A DNA stretch of 64,000 nucleotides. Origin: Nocardioides sp. YIM 152315 (GTDB lineage: Bacteria; Actinomycetota; Actinomycetes; Propionibacteriales; Nocardioidaceae). The DNA is taken from NCBI RefSeq assembly GCF_029210375.1, contig NZ_JARGER010000043.1:62001-126000 (forward strand), given 5' to 3'. This document shows, in pieces, positions 42,160 to 49,347 of this stretch. The number at the start of each line of letters is the position of its first letter. Within the stretch, counting starts at the first letter, position 1. The notes beneath the pieces are model-generated. The model had not been told where the DNA came from. It did no database searches and was given only the letters and a program-made list of their open reading frames with translations. A program made the position numbers and the translations under genes.

Positions 42160-43965
42160 TCAGTCGGCGCGGGCGAGCGCCTGCTCGCAGCCGAGCAGCA
42201 GCACCCCGGCGCTCCAGGCGTGGGAGAGCGTGAGGTACATGCCCTTCGGCTGGAAGCACTCGGTCTGGTAGTAGCGCTCGGTGATCATGCCGCGGTATCC
42301 GTTGACCTGGCCGTCGGCGACCGGCACCAGCTGCCGGAAGCAGGCGAGCGCCTCGTGCGCGCGCTCGGCGTAGAACGGGTCGTCGAGCGCCTCGGAGAGC
42401 GCGAGCATCTCGTCGGTGCACACGAGGCCGTAGGCGTGGACGTGCTGGTTGGACGGCGAGGCCTGGTCGCTGCCGCGGGTCGCGAAGCCGTACGTCGCGA
42501 GCGGCGTGCGCTCCGGGAACTCGACGTTGTAGCTGTAGCGGAAGGTCAGCAGCCAGTCGGCCGAGCGGCGGGCGAGGTCGAGCCAGCGCTCCGCGCCGGT
42601 GCGCCGCCACAGCGCGAGGTAGGCCATCAGCGCGCAGTAGCCGTCCTCCGACGTGGGCGCGAGGTCGACGTCCTCGGGCGCACCGTAGACGCACTCGTCG
42701 AGCACGAAGCGCGCGTAGTAGTCGCCGGCCCGCTCGGCGGCGGCGAGGTAGGCGTCGTCCCCGGACTCCGCGAGGGCGGCGCCGAACATCAGCCCCGAGG
42801 CGCCGGCCCACGAGACGACCTCGCCGGTGTGGGCGTCGTGCACCGAGCCGAGGTTGCCGTCGTCGCGCTGGCGGGCGACGACCGCGTCGAGGTTGGCGCG
42901 GTGGGCCCGCTCCCAGCCCGGCCTGGGCTCCAGCGCCAGCGCCCGCCCGAGGAACAGCGTGGCCTCGCCGAGCGTGCGGGCGTGCAGGCCGCCCTCGATC
43001 GGCGTCCAGCTCTGCGACCAGCCGCGCTCCCGGTACCACGTGCCCCAGAAGGTGCCGCAGGGCGCGGGGTTGTCGCAGATCAGGTCGACGACGCGCTCGG
43101 CGGCCGCGACGTAGGCATCGTTGCCGAGGCGGCGCCCGTGTCGCAGCAGCGCATAGGCCCACGGGATGCCGCTGACCCAGCCGACGTGCATCGCCTGCCG
43201 GTCGACGCTCCGCCCGTCCCGGCCGGACACCTCGCGGTCGAAGCCGACCGTCTCGAGCAGGACGCCGGGATCGGGGTCGTAGTGCCAGCGGTGCAGCCCC
43301 TCGGCGGCGACCTCGGCGGCCGTCGCCGCGTCGACCCACGGGGAGACCGGGGCGCCGGCCACCCGCAACGACCAGTCCTCGCGGAGCAGCGCGGCGTAGT
43401 CGTGACGGTCGGACGACAGCTCCGCGACCCCGATGGTGAACGTCTGGCGCTCCCCCGGACGCCAGGCGTACGACGCCGCCTGGGCCGGCCGCGGCTCGGC
43501 CGAGCCGTAGTAGGTCATCGGGGCCTCGGCGAACGGGAACCGCAGCCCGACCCGCGCCCTGCCGTCCCGGTGATCGAGGGACAGGCCCGTGATGCCCACG
43601 GCGGTCGTCTCGTCGCCGATGAGCGCGATGCCGCCGTCGTCGCCCCAGACGAACGACGCGGGCGTGGCCGCGCGGTCGGCCCGGAACTCCCAGTGGTCGC
43701 TGACCATCTCGTCGGGCCGGTCGGCGCCGGCCTCGAACCGCGGGAAGATCCGGAAGCACTCGGCGGGCCGGTTCTCGCCGTAGAAGAGGCCGGGCATCAG
43801 CCACCACGGGTCGGCGGCGGGCACCGACGCGGTGACCTCGACGCTGGCCACCACCGGCGTGTCGCCGGCGTTGGTGACGGTGATCGTCAGCTCGCGCCGG
43901 CCGGAGGGGTACGTCGGGCCCCACGCCCGGTCGACCTCGAGCCCGGGCGCGCGGACCTCAACCAT
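42160..43965 (-). CDS. Predicted (alpha/alpha)6-barrel protein, probable glycan-active enzyme
   Basis: The 601-residue protein has no signal peptide. The first about 240 residues are beta-rich (GRRELTITVTNAGDTPVVASVEV ...). The rest is helical, with repeated segments like AYVAAAERVVDLICD, LGEATLFLGRALAL, AYLAAAERAGDYYARF, CALMAYLALWRRTG and WLDLARRSADWLL, typical of six-hairpin glycosidases. I cannot place it in a known glycoside hydrolase family. The Tyr-Ser-Tyr-Asn-Val-Glu-Phe and TSEDGYCALMAYL segments hold candidate acidic residues. It is the last gene of the ROK-SIS-GH38 operon, overlapping the mannosidase stop by 8 bp. Confidence 0.68.
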   Translation of the reverse strand: MVEVRAPGLEVDRAWGPTYPSGRRELTITVTNAGDTPVVASVEVTASVPAADPWWLMPGLFYGENRPAECFRIFPRFEAGADRPDEMVSDHWEFRADRAATPASFVWGDDGGIALIGDETTAVGITGLSLDHRDGRARVGLRFPFAEAPMTYYGSAEPRPAQAASYAWRPGERQTFTIGVAELSSDRHDYAALLREDWSLRVAGAPVSPWVDAATAAEVAAEGLHRWHYDPDPGVLLETVGFDREVSGRDGRSVDRQAMHVGWVSGIPWAYALLRHGRRLGNDAYVAAAERVVDLICDNPAPCGTFWGTWYRERGWSQSWTPIEGGLHARTLGEATLFLGRALALEPRPGWERAHRANLDAVVARQRDDGNLGSVHDAHTGEVVSWAGASGLMFGAALAESGDDAYLAAAERAGDYYARFVLDECVYGAPEDVDLAPTSEDGYCALMAYLALWRRTGAERWLDLARRSADWLLTFRYSYNVEFPERTPLATYGFATRGSDQASPSNQHVHAYGLVCTDEMLALSEALDDPFYAERAHEALACFRQLVPVADGQVNGYRGMITERYYQTECFQPKGMYLTLSHAWSAGVLLLGCEQALARAD

Positions 43966-46573
43966 CGAGAGGGGTCACCGTGATCGACGCGGTCGGCTCG
44001 TCGAGGTCGTCCTCGACGAGGTTCACCTCGACGACGTCCGTGGGGTCCGCGCGCGGGATCCGGAAGGTGCGGATCTGGCTGGGGCCGAAGTCGGTCTCGA
44101 CCCGGATGCCGGCGACGGGCAGGTCGAGGACCGCCGTCGCCGGGCGACCCGACATCTCGACCGCGCGCACGACCAGGTCGTCGTCGTCCTCGTGCTGCTT
44201 CACGGCGGTGACCATGACCTGCCCGCCGCCGTCGGCGAGGAACGAGTACGCCGCGGGCCGCGGGCCGTCGTGGAAGCTCTCCTGCATCGCCCGCACGGGA
44301 CCGCCGAGCTCGGCGGCGCGCCGGTGCAGGCCCGCCGCGCGCCAGTCTCCGGCGTGCGGGACGAGCAGGTAGCGCCACGTCTGGCTGCCCTGGTCCTGGA
44401 AGGAGTAGAACCCCTCGGGGTCGAGCAGCCGCGGGTCGTGCCACGAGTAGACCGGGCTGCGCACGGCGGTGATGCCGATGCTGGCGCTGCGGTCGTCGTC
44501 GGCCGGCGCCACGTCGTACCCGTGCTTGGCGTCGTTGACGACCGCGAGGCCGGCGGGGCGCCCGTCGACCGTGCCGGAGAGGTCGACCCACGACTGCGCG
44601 GGCTCCTCCGCACCGTCGACCGGTCGCTCGAGGGTGCCGAACGGGATCTCGTACGTCGCGACGGGGTCGTCGATCGCGACCGGGAAGCGCAGCTTCATCA
44701 GGTGTGCCTGCTCGCGCCAGTCGATCGTGACGCGCACCTCGACCTGGTCGCCGTCCTCGCCGAGGATCAGCTCCTCGACCATCGTCGAGCGGCCCCACTC
44801 GCGCTCGATGCGCAGCCGGGCGCGCAGCTGGCCGTCCTCGCGGAGGATGGTCCGCGTGGTGCGCATCGGCTCGCCGGGCCAGTCGTAGGAGAGCACCCGG
44901 TGGCCCCAGGTGTCGGTCGGGTCGTCGCAGATCTGGGTGTGCTGACCGCGCGCACCCTTGACGACGTCGACGCCGGTGCGCTTGTCGAGGAGGCTCGAGA
45001 GCCACCCGGTCCTCTTGTCGATCTCGACGCGCAGGACGGCGTTCTCCAGCGACGTCTCGGTGGCGGTGAGCCGGCCCGGCTCGCCGTTCGACCAAGGCAG
45101 GTCGGCCGGCTGCTGACCGCGCACCATCCGGAAGAGCCGGTAGCCGAGCGCGGGCACCTCGGCCTTGAACGCGGTCGCGCCGCGTCCCTTGTCGTCGGTC
45201 GTCGCGACCGACTGGATCCGCTGCGACGGCACCAGCGCGCCGGCGTCGTCGACGACGTGGACCCCCGTCGGTGCCACGCCGTACTGCATCTCGACGTGCG
45301 CGGTGACGGGCCACGGGTGCGGGTTGAAGACGATCACCGGCGAGGTGGCCGTGTCCGTGTCGACGGCGACGTCGCGGGCGATCACGTTCTGCGAGCGGGT
45401 GATGATCCGCTTCGCGATCGCGACCGACTCGCCGAGCTGGTCGCGCGCGTCGTCGTACGCCGACTCGATGGCCGAGCCCGGCAGCACGTCGTGGAACTGG
45501 TTGAAGAGCACCTGCTTCCAGGCGCGGTCGAGGTCGTCGTGGGGGTACGCCGTCAGGCCGTCGCGGGCGGTGATCGCCGCCCAGCGCTCGGCCGAGAGCA
45601 CGGCGGCCTGGGCGCGTCGCTGCCACGCCTTGATGCCGGAGTGGGAGGAGTAGCAGCCGGCCGCATGGTGCTGGAGGTCGTCGCGGCGCACGGTCAGCTG
45701 CGCGAGGCCGTCCTCGCCGAGGCGGGCCGCGACCTCGTCGAAGTAGTCGCGGGGAGAGGACATGCGCATCCTTCCGAAGGAGCCCATCCGGTCGTAGCGG
45801 TGGATGGACTCGATGTTGGCCTTGGTCGGGCCGCCGCCGTGGTTGCCGACCCCGTAGAAGACCATCAGCGTGTCGAGCGAGCGGTCGAGCTGGCCGAGCG
45901 ACTTCTCGGTCTGACCGGCGACCTCGCCCGGCGGCGAGCAGTACTCGAACGGGATGCGGTAGGCGAGGACCCGGCTGCCGTCGGGCGCCTCCCACCAGAA
46001 GAGCGTGTCGTCGAGGTCGCTCTCGTGGGGTCCCGGGCGCAGGAAGCAGTAGGAGTCCATGACCTGGCCGCGCAGGATCTGCGGGAGCATCACGTTGTGG
46101 CCGAACGGGTCGACGTTCATGCCGACGGTGGCGGTCCTGCCGAAGCGGGAGCGCAGGTAGCGCTGACCGACCAGGCCCTGGCGGACGAAGGACTCCCCCG
46201 ACGGCATGTTGCAGTCGGGCTCGACCCACCAGCCGCCGGTGTTGACCCAGCGGCCCTCCGCGACCCATTCCCGGATCCGCGCGAAGAGCGCGGGGTCGGA
46301 CTCCTCGACCCACGACAGCAGCACGATCTGGTCGCAGGTGAAGACGAAGTCGTCGTACTCCTCCATACGCTCGATCGCCGACCAGAAGGTCGCCCGCGCC
46401 TCCTGGTAGCCCTCCTGCCACGGCCACAGCCACACCGGGTCGAGGTGGGCGTTGCCGACCATGTGCAGCGTGCGGTCGGGTGTCGAGGTCGGCCGCGGCG
46501 TCGGCGGGAGGTCCTTGGGCTGGGCGCCCGACGGTGCGTTGGCGATGGGTGCGGGGCGGTCCGGCTCGTCCAT
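43958..46573 (-). CDS. Alpha-mannosidase (GH38)
   Basis: The 871-residue protein lacks a signal peptide, so it is cytoplasmic. GH38 motifs: HMVGNAHLDPVWLWPWQEG near residue 38, with His43 and Asp45 as zinc ligands; GMNVDPFGHN with the nucleophile/zinc ligand Asp155; and FYGVGNHGGGPTK further on. The C-terminal beta domains are complete. The enzyme should release mannose from alpha-mannosides by a retaining mechanism. The ATG follows the SIS gene stop without a gap. Similar bacterial enzymes act on alpha-1,2/1,3/1,6 links, and the linkage here is unknown. Confidence 0.94.
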   Translation of the reverse strand: MDEPDRPAPIANAPSGAQPKDLPPTPRPTSTPDRTLHMVGNAHLDPVWLWPWQEGYQEARATFWSAIERMEEYDDFVFTCDQIVLLSWVEESDPALFARIREWVAEGRWVNTGGWWVEPDCNMPSGESFVRQGLVGQRYLRSRFGRTATVGMNVDPFGHNVMLPQILRGQVMDSYCFLRPGPHESDLDDTLFWWEAPDGSRVLAYRIPFEYCSPPGEVAGQTEKSLGQLDRSLDTLMVFYGVGNHGGGPTKANIESIHRYDRMGSFGRMRMSSPRDYFDEVAARLGEDGLAQLTVRRDDLQHHAAGCYSSHSGIKAWQRRAQAAVLSAERWAAITARDGLTAYPHDDLDRAWKQVLFNQFHDVLPGSAIESAYDDARDQLGESVAIAKRIITRSQNVIARDVAVDTDTATSPVIVFNPHPWPVTAHVEMQYGVAPTGVHVVDDAGALVPSQRIQSVATTDDKGRGATAFKAEVPALGYRLFRMVRGQQPADLPWSNGEPGRLTATETSLENAVLRVEIDKRTGWLSSLLDKRTGVDVVKGARGQHTQICDDPTDTWGHRVLSYDWPGEPMRTTRTILREDGQLRARLRIEREWGRSTMVEELILGEDGDQVEVRVTIDWREQAHLMKLRFPVAIDDPVATYEIPFGTLERPVDGAEEPAQSWVDLSGTVDGRPAGLAVVNDAKHGYDVAPADDDRSASIGITAVRSPVYSWHDPRLLDPEGFYSFQDQGSQTWRYLLVPHAGDWRAAGLHRRAAELGGPVRAMQESFHDGPRPAAYSFLADGGGQVMVTAVKQHEDDDDLVVRAVEMSGRPATAVLDLPVAGIRVETDFGPSQIRTFRIPRADPTDVVEVNLVEDDLDEPTASITVTPLDG

Positions 46574-47152
46574 CTAGATCGGGTCCTCCTCGGCGGCCCA
46601 GGCGTCGATCTTCTCACTGATCACGTGCATCATCAGCGTGTGCATCTCCTGGATGCGCGGCGTCGCCGACGACGGTACGACGAGCGCGAGGTCGGCGTAC
46701 TCTCGGCACTTCCCTCCGGTGCCGCCGCCGAAGAGCAGCGTCCGGGCGCCCTTCGCGCGGGCGGCGACCAGCGCGGCGACGACGTTGGCGGAATTGCCGC
46801 TGGTGGTGAAGACGCAGACGACGTCGCCGGGCCGGGCCAGCGCCTCGACCTGTCGGGCGAAGACGTCGTCGAAGGAGTAGTCGTTTCCGATGCAGGTCAT
46901 GACGGTGGCGTCGGTGGACAGCGTCACCGCCGGCAGCGGCCGGCGGTCGCGCTTGTAGTGGCCGACCACCTCGCCGGTGAAGTGCTGCGCGTCGGCCGCG
47001 CTGCCGCCGTTGCCCATCGTCCAGAGCGTGCCGCCGGCGGCGAGCGCGGCGATCAGCTCCTCGCCGACGCGGTCGACCTCGGGCACGAGGTCGAGGAGGG
47101 CGGTGGCGACGCCGATGTGGTCCGCGACGTGCGCGTGCATCCAGTCAGCCAC
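46574..47152 (-). CDS. SIS-domain sugar-phosphate isomerase, GmhA-like
   Basis: The 192-residue protein (GTG start) has the GmhA-type SIS fold: LWTMGNGGSAADAQHFTGEVVGHYKRDRRPLPAVTLSTDATVMTCIGNDY, FTTSGNSANVV and PSSATPRIQEMHTLMMHV, with the conserved Glu and His residues. GmhA makes heptose phosphates for lipopolysaccharide, but this organism is Gram-positive. Between a ROK kinase and a mannosidase, an aldose-ketose isomerase for a phosphorylated sugar is more likely. Its start overlaps the ROK stop by 8 bp. Confidence 0.87.
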   Translation of the reverse strand: MADWMHAHVADHIGVATALLDLVPEVDRVGEELIAALAAGGTLWTMGNGGSAADAQHFTGEVVGHYKRDRRPLPAVTLSTDATVMTCIGNDYSFDDVFARQVEALARPGDVVCVFTTSGNSANVVAALVAARAKGARTLLFGGGTGGKCREYADLALVVPSSATPRIQEMHTLMMHVISEKIDAWAAEEDPI

Positions 47153-48116
47153 GGGACACCTGCTCCAGGGCGACGGCGCCCGCGCCGACGACGCAGACCG
47201 CGTCTCCGAGGCGGGCCAGCTCGATCCTCGCCGTACGGGCCGCGGGACCCATCGCGTCGCGACGCACCTGGGTGCGGATCGGGTCCAGCAGCATCGAGCC
47301 GGACCGGGTGACGCCGCCGCCGAGCACCACCAGCTCGGGCTCGAAGACGTTGACCAGGTCGGTGATCGCGCTGCCGAGCGCGTCGGTGGTCTCGGTCCAG
47401 ATCCGGCGGGCGAGCGGGTCGCCCTGGGCCGCGGCTCGCGAGACGTCGGCCGCCGTGACCCGGTCGAGCCGGGCGAGCGCCGAGTCGGTCACGTCGACGA
47501 CGGCCTCCTGCGCGCGCTCGGCGATCGAGCTGCCGGAGGCGTAGGCCTCGACGCAGCCACGCCGGCCGCAGGAGCACGGACGTCCGCCGCGCTCGACCAT
47601 GACGTGGCCGAACTCGCCGCCGTTGCCGGCCGAGCCGTGGTGCAGACGGCCGTCGATGACCGCGCCGCCGCCGATGCCGGTCGAGACCGTCAGGTAGACC
47701 ATCGTGCCCACTCCGGCGCCGGCGCCGAAGAGGTGCTCGGCGCGGGCGCCGGCCGTGGCGTCGTTCTCCAGGTGCGCCGGCGCGCCGAACGCCTCGGTCG
47801 CGAGAGCACCGATCGGCACGTCGACCCAGCCGGGCAGGTGCGGCGGGCACTCCAGCACTCCTGCGGCGGAGTCCAGTGGTCCGCCGCAGGAGATGCCGAC
47901 GGCGGCGACCGGGCCGGTCCCCGCGGCCTCGATCGCCGTGTGGCCGAGCTCGAAGAGCCGCTTGAGCACGGCCTCCGGGCCCTCCTCGCGCCGGGTGGGC
48001 GCAAGCTGCCAGCCGTGCGTCGTCCCGTCCGCGGTCACGACCGCCACCGCGAGCTTGGTACCCCCGACGTCCAGCGCGAGCACGGGCGGGGCGTCAGGCG
48101 GGAACGCCTGCTGCAT
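47145..48116 (-). CDS. ROK-family sugar kinase
   Basis: The ATG at 48114-48116 (MQQAFPPDAPPVLALDVGGTK) is preferred over one 60 bp upstream, because GGAGG lies at the right distance before it and the upstream part overlaps the operator. The 323-residue protein has the ATP site LALDVGGTKLAVAVV, the sugar motif GGAVIDGRLHHGSAGNGGEFGH and the zinc motif CSCGRRGCVEAYASG. There is no helix-turn-helix, so it is a kinase and not a repressor. The operon suggests a hexose such as mannose, but glucose or an amino-sugar is also possible. Confidence 0.9.
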   Translation of the reverse strand: MQQAFPPDAPPVLALDVGGTKLAVAVVTADGTTHGWQLAPTRREEGPEAVLKRLFELGHTAIEAAGTGPVAAVGISCGGPLDSAAGVLECPPHLPGWVDVPIGALATEAFGAPAHLENDATAGARAEHLFGAGAGVGTMVYLTVSTGIGGGAVIDGRLHHGSAGNGGEFGHVMVERGGRPCSCGRRGCVEAYASGSSIAERAQEAVVDVTDSALARLDRVTAADVSRAAAQGDPLARRIWTETTDALGSAITDLVNVFEPELVVLGGGVTRSGSMLLDPIRTQVRRDAMGPAARTARIELARLGDAVCVVGAGAVALEQVSRG

Positions 48117-48143
48117 GAGTTCCTCCGGTGTCCCTGATCCGAG

Positions 48144-48177
48144 TGTGGGATCGTTTGCCTGTGGCATCGATCCCACA
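48144..48177 (-). promoter_or_regulatory. LacI-type operator(s) at the ROK operon promoter
   Basis: TGTGGCATCGATCCCACA (48160-48177) is an 18-bp dyad with a single mismatched pair and a central CG, the LacI-family pattern. A further half-site TGTGGGATCG lies at 48144-48153, forming a perfect 10-bp inverted repeat with the outer half of the first site (14-bp spacer). The sites lie at and just after the predicted transcription start, ideal for repression. Confidence 0.75.
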
Positions 48178-48180
48178 TGG

Positions 48181-48210
48181 ATCCTAGGTGGCGTGGGTCA
48201 CGGGGGTCAA
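48181..48210 (-). promoter_or_regulatory. Promoter of the ROK-SIS-GH38 operon
   Basis: On the minus strand TTGACC (48205-48210) and TAGGAT (48181-48186) are spaced 18 bp apart, a good housekeeping-type promoter. The expected start of transcription falls next to the operator at 48160-48177. A weaker half-site TATGGGAACG at 48227-48236 lies upstream. Confidence 0.65.
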
Positions 48211-48251
48211 CACACTCGCGGCGAAATATGGGAACGTGTGCAGAGCCCCGC

Positions 48252-48323
48252 GGCCGGGATAGTCCGTCACGATCTGGCTGTCGGGGAGCGCTCCCACCCA
48301 CCGGAAGGTGGCGGACTATCCCG
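48252..48323. repeat. Dispersed repeat R2, complete copy with long inverted repeat
   Basis: CGGGATAGTCCG (48255-48266) pairs with CGGACTATCCCG (48312-48323), and with one G-T pair the stem reaches 16 bp. The first 32 bp recur at 16488-16519. In the loop lies the perfect dyad GGGAGCGCTCCC (48284-48295). It sits just after the LacI gene stop, so it could be a terminator, a mobile palindrome or part of the regulatory region. Confidence 0.75.
48284..48295. promoter_or_regulatory. GGGAGCGCTCCC dyad, CebR-like site
   Basis: With the next base this reads GGGAGCGCTCCCA, 13 of 14 positions of the TGGGAGCGCTCCCA box bound by the LacI-family repressor CebR in Streptomyces. It lies about 75 bp upstream of the -35 of the ROK operon and inside repeat R2. 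Either the LacI protein next door or another LacI-type repressor might bind it. Confidence 0.4.
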
Positions 48324-48333
48324 ACGGACGGGC

Positions 48334-49347
48334 TCAGAGCGGGCCGGTGGAGCCGCGGGTGCGGAGGGTGGCGTCGAGGATGGTGGTCTGCGGGGCGCCG
48401 ACGGGGTCCTCGAGACGGGCGAGCAGGCGGCGTACGGCGGCCGCGCCCATCTCGACGGAGTCCTGGGCGACCGCGGTCACGCCGGGGGTCACCATGCTCA
48501 TCCAGGGCGCGTCGTCGAAGGCGACCAGGCTGATGTCGCCGGGCACCGAGAGTCCGAGCTCGGCGATCGCGCGCCACGCGCCCTCGGCCAGCACGTTGTT
48601 GGCCGCGAACACCGCCGTCGGCCGCGACCGTCCGCCGAGCATCTGCACGGCGCGGGCGCGCGAGCCCTCGACGTCCCAGCCGGTCGCGACGACCAGGTCC
48701 GGATCGACGGCGACACCCGCCGCGCCGAGCGCCGCGACGTAGCCGTCGTAGCGTCCGCGGCCGGTCGTCCAGTCCGTCTCGTCGATGAAGAGCGCGATCC
48801 GTCGGTGGCCGAGCTCGAGCAGGTGCTCGGTGGCGGCGCGGGCGCCGGCGGCGTTGTCGACGACGACACCGTCGCTCCCGTCGGGGGTGAACTGCCGGTC
48901 GACCTCGACGATCGGGACCCGGTGGCGGGCGAGGTACTCCGGCACGGCCGCCGAGGTCGGCGTCAGGATCACCCCGCCCACGCGCAGCGCCACGAACGCC
49001 TCGGCGATCGCCGCGTCGTCGGCCGCCGACGAGAGCCCGTCGTCGACGAGCATCGTGGTGTAGCCGCTCAACCGCGCCTGCTGGCTCGCCCCGGCCGCGA
49101 GGTCGGCGTAGAACTGGTTGCGCAGGTCGGTGACGAGGATGCCGATCGACCGGCTCACCTGCTGCTTGAGGTTGCGGGCCATCACGTCGGGGACGTAGCC
49201 GAGCTTCTCCGCGGTGCGCAGCACCTTCTTGCGCACCGGCTCCGCGACGTACCCCCGCCCCGAGAGCGCCCGCGACGCCGTCGACCGCGAGACGCCGGCG
49301 GTCTCGGCGACGTCGCGCAGCGTCGCGCGCCGGGCCACCTCGCTCAT
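48334..49347 (-). CDS. LacI-family transcriptional regulator
   Basis: The ATG at 49345-49347 gives 337 residues. The DNA-binding head is TLRDVAETAGVSRSTASRALSGRGYVAEPVRKKVLRTAEKLGYVPDVMARNLKQ. It is followed by a periplasmic-binding-like sensor domain (SIGILVTDLRNQFYADLAAGA, GVILTPTSAAVPEYL, VVVDNAAGARAATEHLLELGHRRIALFID) and the usual C-terminal AVAQDSVEMGAAAVRRLL. It is coupled to the MBL gene by an ATGA overlap. It probably controls itself, GH84 and the ROK operon through TGTGGGAWCG half-sites. Confidence 0.95.
   Translation of the reverse strand: MSEVARRATLRDVAETAGVSRSTASRALSGRGYVAEPVRKKVLRTAEKLGYVPDVMARNLKQQVSRSIGILVTDLRNQFYADLAAGASQQARLSGYTTMLVDDGLSSAADDAAIAEAFVALRVGGVILTPTSAAVPEYLARHRVPIVEVDRQFTPDGSDGVVVDNAAGARAATEHLLELGHRRIALFIDETDWTTGRGRYDGYVAALGAAGVAVDPDLVVATGWDVEGSRARAVQMLGGRSRPTAVFAANNVLAEGAWRAIAELGLSVPGDISLVAFDDAPWMSMVTPGVTAVAQDSVEMGAAAVRRLLARLEDPVGAPQTTILDATLRTRGSTGPL

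Noticed and set aside
46574..47152. Calling the SIS protein sedoheptulose-7-phosphate isomerase GmhA
   Set aside because: Sequence similarity is clear, but there is no heptose pathway gene nearby and the organism should lack LPS, so only the fold-level name is given.
48284..48295. Reading the LacI protein as CebR (cellobiose repressor) because of the GGGAGCGCTCCC site
   Set aside because: The dyad is inside a dispersed repeat, and the sites at the transcription start have a different core (TGTGGGAWCG). The neighbouring genes are mannosidase and hexosaminidase, not cellulose genes.
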